Shown: positions 9,737 through 18,922, counted from the stretch's first letter. The stretch is DNA of 64,000 bases from Verrucomicrobia bacterium SCGC AAA164-E04 (GCA_000383715.1 KB911873.1:24475-88474), one strand, 5' to 3'. Numbers and translations: made by a program. The notes: generated from the letters alone by a model not told the origin.

Positions 9737-10625
9737 ATTCAAAACAGAGCGGATTGGATTGGTCGCAAATCCAGGAAAGCCCGTATGGAAGCAAGCCATT
9801 GAGCAAGCTCGCCATCTCATCCAGGCTTCCGGCAGAGAAGTCGTTTATGAAGACCATCTCTTGTCGGTTGATGCCTTTCAAACCGAGGGTATGGAGGTGA
9901 TCAGGGAAACCGCTGAGCGTTCCGACGTCTTGATCGTATTTGGCGGTGATGGCACAATGTTACACGCTGCAAGATCGTTACAGGGCACTCCGACCCCGCT
10001 TCTGGGGATCAACACTGGAGGACTTGGTTTCTTGACCGCGGCCCCTGTCGAAGACTTGGAAACCACGCTTCAGAAGGTATGGAAAGGTCAACTCAGTTTG
10101 GATAAACGACCATACATCCGATCTCATTTGACAGGTGAAAACGAAAGCACAACTGATCTGACAGCAGTCAATGATTTCGTGATCAGTCGAGGCATAGCTT
10201 CCCGCATGATTGAACTTGAAGTCATTGTTGATGGTCAATTGCTGACCCAATACAGATGCGATGGATTCATCATCAGCACTCCCACAGGCTCGACCGCGTA
10301 TTCCCTCTCCGCTGGCGGAGCCGTTGTATCCCCTGGCGCCAATGTGTTCACACTGACACCGATCTGCCCTCACACCCTCTCAAATCGATCCGTCATTGTG
10401 GGTATGCAATCAACCATTGAAGTTCGCATATTAAGCACTAGAGTCGAAACTGTTTTGACTGCAGATGGCCAAAAACAAATTGAACTCGCCCCCAATGACC
10501 AGGTGCGCATCCACGCCATTCCCGATCAGGTTCAAATACTTAACTTACCCGAAAATTCCTTTTTCAACACCCTTCGACAGAAAATGCATTGGAGCGGATC
10601 CCATGTCACCCGTCCAAAGGTGTAG
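9723..10625 (+). CDS. nadK: NAD kinase
   Basis: ATP-dependent NAD kinase that makes NADP. The 300-residue protein has the GGDGTML motif around residue 61, the glycine-rich GINTGGLGFLT, and the NDFVISRG substrate-binding segment. The only reasonable start is a TTG at 9723 inside the end of tlyA (14-base overlap), which places IGLVANPGKP at the N-terminus as in other bacterial NadK proteins. The tlyA-nadK pairing occurs in many bacteria. Confidence 0.93.
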   Translation: MKNTEFKTERIGLVANPGKPVWKQAIEQARHLIQASGREVVYEDHLLSVDAFQTEGMEVIRETAERSDVLIVFGGDGTMLHAARSLQGTPTPLLGINTGGLGFLTAAPVEDLETTLQKVWKGQLSLDKRPYIRSHLTGENESTTDLTAVNDFVISRGIASRMIELEVIVDGQLLTQYRCDGFIISTPTGSTAYSLSAGGAVVSPGANVFTLTPICPHTLSNRSVIVGMQSTIEVRILSTRVETVLTADGQKQIELAPNDQVRIHAIPDQVQILNLPENSFFNTLRQKMHWSGSHVTRPKV

Positions 10626-10696
10626 CTCAGCCACCGCTTTGTATTACCCTCGACTCCGATCAGGTCGCTGGCATCAGACATCGTCAACAATTGCCG

Positions 10697-12157
10697 CTAT
10701 CTGGGAGAGGCTTGATGCCAGTCAGTGCTTTGCTCGAAGGCGTAAGCTGACTTCAGCAATTTGGATTCTTCAAAGGATTTGCCCATGAGCTGCAATCCAA
10801 TGGGCAATTCAGGGTTTTCGGAAAACCCACAGGGCAGACTGATCCCACAGTTGCCAACCAGGTTGGAGGAAATCGTAAAGATATCAGTTAGGTACATCTG
10901 CAACGGGTCCATGGATTTCTCACCTATTTTGAAAGCGGGTGTTGGGACTGTTGGCGTGAGCAGTATATCAACTTTTTCAAATGCTTTTTGAAAATCTTGT
11001 CGAATCAGCGTTCGTACCTTCTGAGCACGCAAGTAGTAAGCATCATAATAACCACTACTTAAAACATACGTTCCGAGCATAATACGACGCTTAACCTCAG
11101 ATCCAAATCCGGCTCCACGCGTCTTGGAATACAATTCAACTGGATCTTTCCCATCAACCCTCGCCCCATAGCGAATACCATCAAAACGGGCGAGGTTGGC
11201 ACTGGCCTCGGCGGTACAGATGATGTAATAGGTGGCGATGGCATAATCCGTATGAGGGAGAGAAACTTCTTCAATCTCAGCCCCCAGTTTAGTGTATTGA
11301 ACTACGGCAGCATCCACTGCGGACTTAACCTGCGGATCCATTCCATCCACAAAATATTCCTTCGGTAAACCTACCTTAAAACCTTTGATGTCCTCCCCCA
11401 GAGTTTGAGTAAAATCTTCAGCATTCTGAGGCACACTGGTGGAGTCAAGTTCATCATGGCCAGCAATGACGTTGAGCATGGTGGCTGCGTCTCGAACCCC
11501 CAAAGTGAGTGGCCCAATTTGATCCAGCGACGAGGCAAACGCGGTTAATCCAAAACGCGAAACCCTCCCGTAGCTGGGCTTCATTCCAACGCAACCACAA
11601 AACGAAGCTGGCTGCCTGATGGATCCCCCTGTATCTGACCCCAATGACCCTGCGCAGTAACCTGCAGATACCGCCGCGGCTGATCCGCCCGATGATCCAC
11701 CAGGAATGTGCTCTTTGCTCCAAGGATTCCGAGTCACACCGCTGCTCGAATTCTCTGTCGAACTTCCCATGGCAAACTCGTCCAGATTAGCCCGCCCGAT
11801 GATAACCGCACCTGCCTCCTTCAGCTTGCTGACTACCGTGGCGTCATAAGGTGCTACGAAGTTCTCCAGCATCTTGGAAGCACATGTCAATGGCTGCCCC
11901 TTCTCGGCAATGTTGGCTTTGATGGCCACCGGCAAACCAATCAAGGGTTTATCACTGGTTTTTGGATTGGCTGCCAGGGCTTTATCAGCCGCATCCGCCT
12001 GAGCTAGGGCTCCATCCGTGTCCACATGGATGAGTGCGTTGAGCTCCGAATTGGATGCTTCAATACGGTTTAAGTAAGTAGAAACAATATCACGGGAGGT
12101 GGTTTCTCCTTGCTGGAGGCGGGCTTGAAGGGAAGAAATCGATTCGTGGGTATCCAT
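10697..12157 (-). CDS. gatA: Asp-tRNA(Asn)/Glu-tRNA(Gln) amidotransferase subunit A
   Basis: Amidase subunit of GatCAB, which hydrolyses glutamine and passes ammonia to GatB to convert misacylated Glu-tRNA(Gln) or Asp-tRNA(Asn). The 486 residues contain the amidase-signature catalytic triad Lys80 (VAIKANI), cis-Ser155 (PGGSSGGSAAAV) and Ser179 (GSDTGGSIRQPA). It follows gatC on the same strand after 30 bases. gatB is not in this window. Its presence implies the indirect route to Gln-tRNA, Asn-tRNA or both. Confidence 0.96.
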   Translation of the reverse strand: MDTHESISSLQARLQQGETTSRDIVSTYLNRIEASNSELNALIHVDTDGALAQADAADKALAANPKTSDKPLIGLPVAIKANIAEKGQPLTCASKMLENFVAPYDATVVSKLKEAGAVIIGRANLDEFAMGSSTENSSSGVTRNPWSKEHIPGGSSGGSAAAVSAGYCAGSLGSDTGGSIRQPASFCGCVGMKPSYGRVSRFGLTAFASSLDQIGPLTLGVRDAATMLNVIAGHDELDSTSVPQNAEDFTQTLGEDIKGFKVGLPKEYFVDGMDPQVKSAVDAAVVQYTKLGAEIEEVSLPHTDYAIATYYIICTAEASANLARFDGIRYGARVDGKDPVELYSKTRGAGFGSEVKRRIMLGTYVLSSGYYDAYYLRAQKVRTLIRQDFQKAFEKVDILLTPTVPTPAFKIGEKSMDPLQMYLTDIFTISSNLVGNCGISLPCGFSENPELPIGLQLMGKSFEESKLLKSAYAFEQSTDWHQASPR

Positions 12158-12187
12158 GTTGTTTTTGGAAATAGGTCTGTGATCGGT

Positions 12188-12475
12188 TTACTCAACAATT
12201 TTGGGCACCATGAATAACCCGTTCCCTTTAGCGGGCGCGTTCATCAATGCCTCGTCATTGGTCAGGGATTTCCTTACCTCATCAGGCCGTGTGACATTAG
12301 TCAGAGGGACAGGGTGAGCGGTAGGCTCCACATTGGTCACGTCCAATTGCTGTAATTGTTCAATGTAGTCAATGACCTTGCCAATTTGGCCTCCAAAAGT
12401 TCCCTCTTCCTCCTCGGTCAATTCCAAACAAGCTAACTTGGCCACATAATGAATATCAAAATCCGTCTTCGACAT
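12188..12475 (-). CDS. gatC: Asp-tRNA(Asn)/Glu-tRNA(Gln) amidotransferase subunit C
   Basis: Small linker subunit of GatCAB that wraps around GatA and GatB. The ATG at 12475 gives 95 residues starting MSKTDFDIHYVAKLACLEL, which matches the usual N-terminus. An in-frame ATG at 12502 would add nine atypical residues. The helix-strand pattern and the C-terminal segment rich in Pro and Asn, with RPDEV, are family features. It heads the gatC-gatA pair, with a perfect 8-bp hairpin about 40 bases upstream. Confidence 0.9.
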   Translation of the reverse strand: MSKTDFDIHYVAKLACLELTEEEEGTFGGQIGKVIDYIEQLQQLDVTNVEPTAHPVPLTNVTRPDEVRKSLTNDEALMNAPAKGNGLFMVPKIVE

Positions 12476-12514
12476 GAGCAAAGGTTGAAGAACGTCTTTC
12501 ATTTCAGCAAGAGG

Positions 12515-12538
12515 AAACAGGCAAGAACTAGCCTGTTT
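12515..12538. repeat. 8-bp inverted repeat upstream of gatC
   Basis: AAACAGGC and GCCTGTTT flank an eight-base loop. Read on the minus strand, the second arm runs into TTTCCTCTT, so the element could be a leader hairpin or a weak terminator. No minus-strand gene lies directly upstream to be terminated. A role in the gatC 5' leader is the simplest guess. Confidence 0.4.
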
Positions 12539-12806
12539 CAGGGAGAATCACCACGAATGCTGAAACCAAGCCAAATTTTGTAACAATTCTGCGCTCGATT
12601 TGCTCGGGCAAGCACATTAAGTGTTTATCAGGATACGTTGACAACGGCCGTGGGAAAATTGAGATCAAATTACAACTTCTGGTGTCAGGCTTTGCATGAT
12701 TCAGCGCTGCACTTGTCGACTGAGGCTTTGCAGCGCATGAAGGGCAAATACTTTTCAAGACATCAGTTATCGACTTCCACTCATTCCCCTGAAACGTCAT
12801 TTTAAA
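12539..12806. other. Intergenic region between gatC and the CYTH gene
   Basis: This is a divergent gap between gatC (minus) and the CYTH gene (plus) and should hold both promoters. A minus-strand open frame crosses part of it (12528-12863) but has no family resemblance. Apart from the inverted repeat at 12515-12538 next to it, I see no RNA gene or repeat here. Confidence 0.5.
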
Positions 12807-13280
12807 ATGGGCATAGAAATCGAACGCAAATTCCTCGTGGACCCCAAGGGAGCGTGGCGACAATCAGACAAAAGCCTGATGTGCCAGCAGGGTTACATTT
12901 CCACCCAATCGGCTTGTTCGGTAAGGGTACGACTCATGGGGGAAAAAGGATTCCTGACCATGAAGACCAAACGCGAAGGCATCCAACGCGATGAATTTGA
13001 ATATGAAATCCCGTTAGCAGATGCACATCACATGCTCAGTCATTATTGTGACTCGAGTATCGTCAAAAAAATCCGACATTACGTTCGCTACCAAGGCATG
13101 CTTTGGGAAATTGATGCCTTTGAAGGCGACAACAAAGGTCTTATCCTGGCCGAAGTGGAATTGGAAACAGTCGATCAACAAATCTCCCTGCCCGAATGGG
13201 TTACAAAGGAAGTTTCCGGCGACCCCCGCTACTTCAACGCCATGCTCGCCAAATATCCTTTCAACGAATGGACGAGGTAA
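12807..13280 (+). CDS. CYTH domain protein (CyaB/ThTPase-like)
   Basis: Member of the triphosphate tunnel metalloenzyme superfamily. The protein is 157 residues and begins with the diagnostic EIERKFLV motif (ExExK). Alternating basic and acidic strands follow (RVRLMGEKGFLTMKTKREG and LAEVELE) that would line the tunnel. Single-domain bacterial relatives cleave inorganic tripolyphosphate or thiamine triphosphate; without genetic context the substrate stays open. The start ATG directly precedes the motif, as is usual for the family. Confidence 0.88.
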   Translation: MGIEIERKFLVDPKGAWRQSDKSLMCQQGYISTQSACSVRVRLMGEKGFLTMKTKREGIQRDEFEYEIPLADAHHMLSHYCDSSIVKKIRHYVRYQGMLWEIDAFEGDNKGLILAEVELETVDQQISLPEWVTKEVSGDPRYFNAMLAKYPFNEWTR

Positions 13281-13549
13281 GACTTGGAACCTTAACAATC
13301 TTTAAATGCACTGCGCGCAATGGACTCACTCCGGCAATGAAAACCTGAAATCTTATTCCCTGAAATAGACCGGAGGTGCGCATAAATAGGATTCACCCGT
13401 TGCAAGTTGCTTTTTATAGGGAATATTTGATAGTAAAGGATACAGATAGAATTTCATTTTACCTAGTAAATAATTAATAACATGCATGTTAGGCATTAAA
13501 AATAGAGAAGTTCAATCCCTCATGAAAAGGAAAGACGTGCGTCGGTATC
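13281..13549. other. AT-rich intergenic region before the DUF3050 gene
   Basis: About 270 bases richer in A and T than the flanks, with no convincing gene. It contains the perfect palindrome at 13479-13490 and a 24-codon reading frame (13522-13596) with no recognisable features. It probably holds the promoter of the downstream gene. Confidence 0.5.
13479..13490. promoter_or_regulatory. 12-bp perfect palindrome, candidate operator
   Basis: AACATGCATGTT is self-complementary over all 12 bases. It lies in the AT-rich gap about 110 bases before the DUF3050 reading frame, where a regulator site would be expected. A regulator cannot be named, and a short palindrome can occur by chance. Confidence 0.3.
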
Positions 13550-13693
13550 ATGACTCTTGTTACTGTATCCGAAAAATTAATAGAAACGGTTATTGAGCAA
13601 CATTCTGAGCGTGCGATGCACGCAACAGGCTGTGTACATCGAGAATTGTTTAATCACCGCTCCCCATTCCGAACAGCCGAGGAAGTATGGTGA
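13550..13693 (+). CDS. Possible 47-residue protein overlapping the DUF3050 gene start
   Basis: An ATG-initiated reading frame begins MTLVTVSEKLIETVIEQHSE and ends at the TGA at 13691. It has a sensible amino-acid composition and an amphipathic N-terminal helix. It overlaps the first 100 bases of the long DUF3050 frame, which has no family resemblance over that stretch. This short frame may therefore be the real coding sequence there, with DUF3050 starting later. No homology is recognised. Confidence 0.3.
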   Translation: MTLVTVSEKLIETVIEQHSERAMHATGCVHRELFNHRSPFRTAEEVW

Positions 13694-14510
13694 AAATAGA
13701 AACGCAAATATTATCTTGAAAGAAATCACTGTTGAAACGCTTCTTCCATATAGAAAGAAGCTTGAAAACCACCCTGTCTACAAGGCTGTCGAGTCTTCTG
13801 AAGATTTGAGGTACTTCATGGAACACCACGTCTATTCGGTCTGGGATTTCATGTCGCTGCTCAAATATCTTCAATCAGTTATTGCTCCGGCACAATACCC
13901 TTGGGTTCCGATGGGTGATGCAAGTGTCAGGCGTTTTATCAATGAACTGGTCCTGGAAGAGGAATCAGATCAAACTCATGTTGAGGGAGAATTTTCCAGC
14001 CATTTTGAGCTGTATCAGCGATCCATGTTGGAAATTGGTGCTGACACTGACCCCATTGCTGATTTTGTGAGCAAGGCAGAAACTCAGGGTGTTGAGGTCG
14101 CTTTGAAACTACCATCTGTCCCCCCTCCTTCAGCTCGTTTTACATCGACAACTTTCCAACTGATAAAAGAAGGTAAGCCGCATAAGGTGGCCGCGGCTTT
14201 TGCTTTGGGTAGAGAACACATCATACCCTGTATGTTTCGCTCGATTCTCAAAGAAACCGGTGTCTCAGATAGGCAAGCACCCATATTTCATTTCTATCTC
14301 AACAGGCATGTCGACCTCGATGAGGGTTCGCACGCGCCATTGTCACTCAGATTGCTTAACGGGTTGTGCGATCATGATGAAACGAAGGTAAGAGAAGCCA
14401 TTGACGCCGCAAAACTGGCAATTTCTGCAAGGCTTGAGTTGTGGGATGGCGTGTTGGAGTCGATCAACAAGCCTGAGCAAACACTCGCTGTAAACTCATT
14501 TGCAAGTTGA
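13593..14510 (+). CDS. DUF3050 protein, haem-oxygenase-like fold
   Basis: The region from about residue 46 onward (LLPYRKKLENHPVYKAV, YFMEHHVYSVWDFMSLLK) matches the DUF3050 family. From sequence features this belongs with the all-helical haem-oxygenase-like fold. Conserved candidate metal ligands are visible: the EEESDQTH segment, SHFELY, GREHIIP and HVDLDEGSH, the last containing a DxxxH pair. This pattern resembles haem-oxygenase-like diiron oxidases, but no activity can be assigned. The start is uncertain: TTG at 13593 (305 residues), or TTG at 13716 (264 residues), closer to family length. The first 40 residues look non-homologous. Confidence 0.75.
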   Translation: MSNILSVRCTQQAVYIENCLITAPHSEQPRKYGENRNANIILKEITVETLLPYRKKLENHPVYKAVESSEDLRYFMEHHVYSVWDFMSLLKYLQSVIAPAQYPWVPMGDASVRRFINELVLEEESDQTHVEGEFSSHFELYQRSMLEIGADTDPIADFVSKAETQGVEVALKLPSVPPPSARFTSTTFQLIKEGKPHKVAAAFALGREHIIPCMFRSILKETGVSDRQAPIFHFYLNRHVDLDEGSHAPLSLRLLNGLCDHDETKVREAIDAAKLAISARLELWDGVLESINKPEQTLAVNSFAS

Positions 14511-14729
14511 GTTCAGGGCAGTCATAGATAAAAAATTTGCCTGCACTTGCAACGAACGTCGCTTCGAGCCGCTTGCAGTCAACGGCTTATCAGCCTCAAT
14601 CAAGGCAAATCCACAGCTCTCATTCTGAGAAGCCGAGTGTTGCCCAGCGATTCAGCAAAGCCGTGTTCCAACCTTTTTGGAGCTCCAAATTCCTTTGCTA
14701 ATCCTTGGGTTTTGAGGTTTATTGAGTGC

Positions 14730-15437
14730 ATGTCTGCAAAGGAACCCATCATTCTGCTGGAGAAGGTTTCCAAGCGTTATGGATCATCTAATTCCAAAAG
14801 TACGACCAACGTCCTGACGGAGGTAGATCTTGAGGTATATGAAGGTGAATCCATGGCTATCATTGGTCCCTCCGGCTCAGGAAAAAGCACGCTGCTCAAC
14901 ATCATGGGTGCGCTGGACACCGCCTCCGATGGATTTGTTTGCATCGCGGGTAGACATCTGAATGAAGCAGGTGAAAATGAATTAGCGGAATTCCGCCGAC
15001 GCACGGTGGGGTTTATCTTTCAGGCACATCATCTCCTCCCCCAGCTTTCTGTCATGGAAAATGTGCTTGTTCCACTCCTGGCAGAACCACAGCCCAAAGG
15101 CATGCAGGAGGCTGAGGAGCGCGGGCGTGTGCTACTGAAACGTGTTGGACTTGACCACCGCCTTGATCACAAACCGGGACAACTTTCCGGTGGAGAGAAA
15201 CAACGCGCTGCAGTCGTGCGCGCCCTTATATGCAAACCTCGCATACTTCTCGCCGATGAACCTACAGGGGCACTGGATCGCGAGTCATCTGAGAATCTTG
15301 CTCAGTTGTTAATGGAACTCAATCACGAGGAAGGCCTTACCTTGATGACTGTAACTCATTCAATGGAGCTGGCCCGCTTAACTGGCACTGTCCTGGAACT
15401 TGAGGACGGACATTTACAGACAAACAGAGCGTCATGA
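14730..15437 (+). CDS. ABC transporter ATP-binding protein, LolD/MacB-type
   Basis: ATPase of a type VII (MacB/LolCDE-like) ABC system. The ATG at 14730 gives 235 residues; the frame is open further upstream without homology. Walker A is GPSGSGKST at 46-54, the signature is LSGGEKQR, and Walker B is ILLADEPTGALD, followed by the switch histidine in TVTHS. The stop overlaps the ATG of the partner permease by four bases (ATGA). Such systems move lipoproteins, peptides or other envelope substrates by mechanotransmission instead of cytoplasmic import; the cargo here is unknown. Confidence 0.9.
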   Translation: MSAKEPIILLEKVSKRYGSSNSKSTTNVLTEVDLEVYEGESMAIIGPSGSGKSTLLNIMGALDTASDGFVCIAGRHLNEAGENELAEFRRRTVGFIFQAHHLLPQLSVMENVLVPLLAEPQPKGMQEAEERGRVLLKRVGLDHRLDHKPGQLSGGEKQRAAVVRALICKPRILLADEPTGALDRESSENLAQLLMELNHEEGLTLMTVTHSMELARLTGTVLELEDGHLQTNRAS

Positions 15438-18400
15438 CGGCCTGGAGATTCCTCATTCAAAGCCTGCGTTATTATGCACGATCCCATGCAGGTGCGTTCC
15501 TGGGGGCAACAGTCGCTTCCGCGGTTTTGATTGGAGCCCTTGTCGTTGGGGATTCAGTGAAAGGCAGCCTGTTTGAATTGGCCATGTCTCGACTAGGGCG
15601 CATTGATACCGTCATCACGGGTAATGATCGGTTGTTTCGTGATAAACTCGCCAACGAAATGCAGGGAGAAGTTTTTGAGGATATAGTACCTGCCATTCAA
15701 CTCCCCGCTGTCGCCTCCGCGTCCGACGGATCGACACGTGCCAATCAAACTCAGATCATTGGGGTGACAAGCAAATTCTGGAATCTGGGACTCAAAGCAA
15801 ATCCAAACATCCACCCGGGAGCTGATGAGGCAACACTGAGTCAGGCACTTGCCAGGCAGTTACAAGTTAGCCAGGGAGACCCGCTCATCCTGCGCATCCA
15901 AAAGCCTTCACGCATTTCACCAGACGCTCCGCTGGCTCCCGATGAAAATAACTCTGTAGCCCTGAGGCTTAAAGTAGCGCATATCGTCGAGGATACATCG
16001 ATGGGCAGATTCAGCCTCAAAGCCAGCCAACTGCCTGCTCTCAATGCGTTCGTTGACCTGAAGTTCCTTCAATCAGAGCTGGAAATCCCAGGTAAAGCCA
16101 ATCTCCTGCTGTGCGCTCAAGCGGCAGATACGTCAGCCCCCGCCTCGGATGGATCCACTGCTCTGGAAATATTGAATAAACAATGGACCATGGAGGACAG
16201 TCAGCTCGAATGGATTGACCTCAGTAAAAGAGAAGGCCGAGGACTAGAATTGAGAACCGAGCGCGTCTTCATGGATCATTATTCAGCAGAGGCAGCTGGG
16301 AAAACAGGGAAGGAATCGACCGGGCTTTTGACCTATTTTGTCAATGCGATCACGAAAGACGATCGAATGACTCCCTACTCAATGGTCACCGCGATTGAAG
16401 CGCCGTATGTACCGGAAGATCTTCAGGAGAGTGAAATCATCCTCAATCAGTGGTTAGCTGACGATCTGGATGCCAAGCCGGGTGACTCGGTAGAGATGAC
16501 CTATTTCGAAGTCGGACTGGGGCGTGATCTCAGAGAGGCCACGACAGCGTTTACAGTGAGGGCGATTGTCCCAATGCAAGCCCCTTACGATGACCCGGAT
16601 CTGATGCCTGATTTCCCCGGGCTGAAGGAAGCGGATAATTGCCGGGATTGGGATACCGGTTTCCCAATTGATCTCGACCTGATTCGCGACAAGGACAACG
16701 CCTACTGGAAAGCACACAAAGGCACGCCCAAGGCGTTTATTTCGCTCAGCAAAGGACGAGAAATCTGGGAGAACAGATTCGGGGCTCTGACGGCTGTAAG
16801 GTATCCAGAAATCACAACTTCCACTCAAAAAGAGGCTCTCGAATCAGCGATCCTGAGAAACCTGAAACCATCCACGCTCGGTGTCATGAGCATTCCAGTG
16901 AAAATGCAGGCATGGAATTCGGTGCTTCAGTCCCAGGATTTCGGGGGTCTGTTCATTGGGTTCAGTTTCTTTCTTATCATCGCAGCTCTGATTTTGATGA
17001 ATCTGCTTTTTCAATTTGTTGTGGAGCAACGCACTCAGGAGTCGGGCATATTACTGGCGATAGGCATGACTCCAAAACGCTTGAAACAGTTTTTACTGCG
17101 GGAAGGAATGCTCATCAGCTTGCTGGGACACGTCGCCGGGGTGGTTTTTGCCATTCTTTATGCCAAGGGAATGCTCTATGGCTTATCCACCATTTGGAGT
17201 GATGCCGTGGGCACGTCATCACTTCAGTTCCACTTTAATCCTGCTACCATATCCGGAGCTGCGGTCGGATCGATAGCGTTGACCGGAATGACACTTTGGT
17301 GGGGGCTTCGAAAGCAGATTCAGAAACCTGCGCACGTCCTTTTGACCGAAAGTCAGGTGGAGGGTCAAGCAGTGGAGCAAGCGCCTAAAGGAGCCAATCG
17401 AAGATTCGTGGTAGGTATCGTTTGTGGGTTTGCAGCTCTGGGAATCGCAGCTATGGGCCTGGAGGGTAATCCAAGCAAAGCAACAGGCGCTTTCTTCGGA
17501 GCTGGTTCCCTTTTATTGATCGCAGGCTTGAACCTGGCATCCGCTTACTTGCGTAAGGCCACTGATCAAGGATCATCAAAACCACCCTCACTTTTACAGT
17601 GGGGAATTAGAAATGCTTCGCGCCGCAGAAAGCGGAGTTTGGCTACGATCAGCATGCTGGCTTTCGGGTCCTTTCTGGTCATCGCCGTAGGAGCCAACAA
17701 ACTGAACGCTTTGCGTGACGCCGAAAAACGTTCTTCCGGAACTGGCGGATTCGCTTTCTGGGGGGAATCAACGGCTCCTGTGGTCAGAAATCTAAACACA
17801 GCGGAAGGAGCGGAAGCATACGGATTATTCCAGGATGAACTCGAAGGTGTCCGTTTTGTGCCATTCAGGCGTCGTGACGGCGAACAAGCAAGTTGCCTGA
17901 ACCTAAACCGAGCACAGCGACCACAGCTACTGGGAGTCGATCCAGAGACACTTGCTTCCCGCAATGCGTTTACATTTGCGCAAGTCAGCGCAGAGATTCC
18001 AGAGGATTCGTCGGCATGGAATTTACTTTCAAACAATGCACCCGACGGAACAGTTCCTGGTATCGCTGATATTAATTCAATCATGTGGGCAATGGGGAAA
18101 AATGTTGGGGATATTCTTGAATTCCAGAACACACAAGGAGAAACATTCAGAGTAAGACTGGTTGCTGCAGTGGCCAATTCTATCCTGCAGGGAAATGTGA
18201 TTATTTCTGAATCGGCGTTTCTGCAACATTACCCCAACGAACCCGGTTACAAAACATTCCTCCTCGATGCACCTGCCGAGCAGAAGGAACGCGTTGCAAT
18301 TACTTTGACCCGAGCCATGGAAGATGATGGCCTTTCCCTCTCAGATACCATTGAACGCATGCGAGCATTCAATGCTGTTCAAAACACTTATTTGTCAACC

Positions 18401-18766
18401 TTTCAGTTACTTGGGGGCCTTGGCATGGTGCTTGGCAGCTTCGGCCTGGGAGTGGTCGTATTGAGGAATCTTCTCGATCGCAGGACTGAATTGGGGCTAT
18501 TGACCGCAGTCGGATTCACCCGCAATCGCATCAGGAAGCTGGTCTTGCTAGAGCATTTCGGGTTGCTTAGTGCAGGATTATTTACGGGAAGCTTGAGTGC
18601 CTTGATAGCTGTCTTTCCAAGCCTTCAATCACCCGGTGCCGACATTCCTTACGCCTCCCTGGCCTTGACGCTCTTCACCATTTTCGGCACGGGCTTCATC
18701 TGGATACTTTTTGCCACCCAATCCGCATTGAAGGGACAATTTTTGGATTCCTTGCGTGATCAGTGA
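15434..18766 (+). CDS. Large FtsX-type ABC transporter permease
   Basis: Permease partner of the preceding ATPase, 1110 residues. One membrane helix near residues 20-40 is followed by a periplasmic domain of about 450 residues. Next come three helices near 510-620 that form an FtsX domain, then a helix pair near 660-700. A second periplasmic region is followed by a C-terminal FtsX domain near 990-1105. The two-FtsX layout is that of the larger LolCE/YbbP-like permeases, but the total is long for the family. The start ATG overlaps the previous stop, so translation is coupled. No lipoprotein or adaptor gene is adjacent to hint at the cargo. Confidence 0.88.
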   Translation: MTAWRFLIQSLRYYARSHAGAFLGATVASAVLIGALVVGDSVKGSLFELAMSRLGRIDTVITGNDRLFRDKLANEMQGEVFEDIVPAIQLPAVASASDGSTRANQTQIIGVTSKFWNLGLKANPNIHPGADEATLSQALARQLQVSQGDPLILRIQKPSRISPDAPLAPDENNSVALRLKVAHIVEDTSMGRFSLKASQLPALNAFVDLKFLQSELEIPGKANLLLCAQAADTSAPASDGSTALEILNKQWTMEDSQLEWIDLSKREGRGLELRTERVFMDHYSAEAAGKTGKESTGLLTYFVNAITKDDRMTPYSMVTAIEAPYVPEDLQESEIILNQWLADDLDAKPGDSVEMTYFEVGLGRDLREATTAFTVRAIVPMQAPYDDPDLMPDFPGLKEADNCRDWDTGFPIDLDLIRDKDNAYWKAHKGTPKAFISLSKGREIWENRFGALTAVRYPEITTSTQKEALESAILRNLKPSTLGVMSIPVKMQAWNSVLQSQDFGGLFIGFSFFLIIAALILMNLLFQFVVEQRTQESGILLAIGMTPKRLKQFLLREGMLISLLGHVAGVVFAILYAKGMLYGLSTIWSDAVGTSSLQFHFNPATISGAAVGSIALTGMTLWWGLRKQIQKPAHVLLTESQVEGQAVEQAPKGANRRFVVGIVCGFAALGIAAMGLEGNPSKATGAFFGAGSLLLIAGLNLASAYLRKATDQGSSKPPSLLQWGIRNASRRRKRSLATISMLAFGSFLVIAVGANKLNALRDAEKRSSGTGGFAFWGESTAPVVRNLNTAEGAEAYGLFQDELEGVRFVPFRRRDGEQASCLNLNRAQRPQLLGVDPETLASRNAFTFAQVSAEIPEDSSAWNLLSNNAPDGTVPGIADINSIMWAMGKNVGDILEFQNTQGETFRVRLVAAVANSILQGNVIISESAFLQHYPNEPGYKTFLLDAPAEQKERVAITLTRAMEDDGLSLSDTIERMRAFNAVQNTYLSTFQLLGGLGMVLGSFGLGVVVLRNLLDRRTELGLLTAVGFTRNRIRKLVLLEHFGLLSAGLFTGSLSALIAVFPSLQSPGADIPYASLALTLFTIFGTGFIWILFATQSALKGQFLDSLRDQ

Positions 18767-18818
18767 CAATACTTGAACCCCTTCGTGGGCCATCTTCATG
18801 AAAATCAAATGTCCAACT

Positions 18819-18833
18819 GGCCTTTAACAGGCC
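18819..18833 (+). terminator. Weak hairpin after the FtsX permease
   Basis: GGCCT and AGGCC enclose a five-base TTAAC loop about 50 bases after the permease stop. It is not followed by a T run, so it is at most an inefficient terminator or an mRNA 3'-end stabiliser. Confidence 0.3.
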
Positions 18834-18907
18834 GCTCAAAAGTGAAAATAAATTTTCTGGACACCTCAGAGCAGGAGTGTTTCAGACAGGAAACCCATTT
18901 TCTTTAT

Positions 18908-18922
18908 TTAGAATCATTCTAA
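18908..18922. promoter_or_regulatory. PerR/Fur-box-like 7-1-7 dyad
   Basis: TTAGAATCATTCTAA is a perfect inverted repeat around a central C. It matches the spacing of PerR boxes (TTATAATnATTATAA), differing at one position in each arm. It sits 45 bases before the start of a Fur-family gene, next to a TTGACA -35-like hexamer (18926-18931). Such a site at a Fur-family gene suggests autoregulation. Whether the site also controls the downstream suf genes depends on read-through past 19411-19500. Confidence 0.65.

Noticed and set aside
12528..12863. Minus-strand open frame of 111 codons overlapping the CYTH gene start
   Set aside because: No domain or plausible start signal; it covers the divergent promoter gap and the strongly recognised CYTH N-terminus on the other strand.
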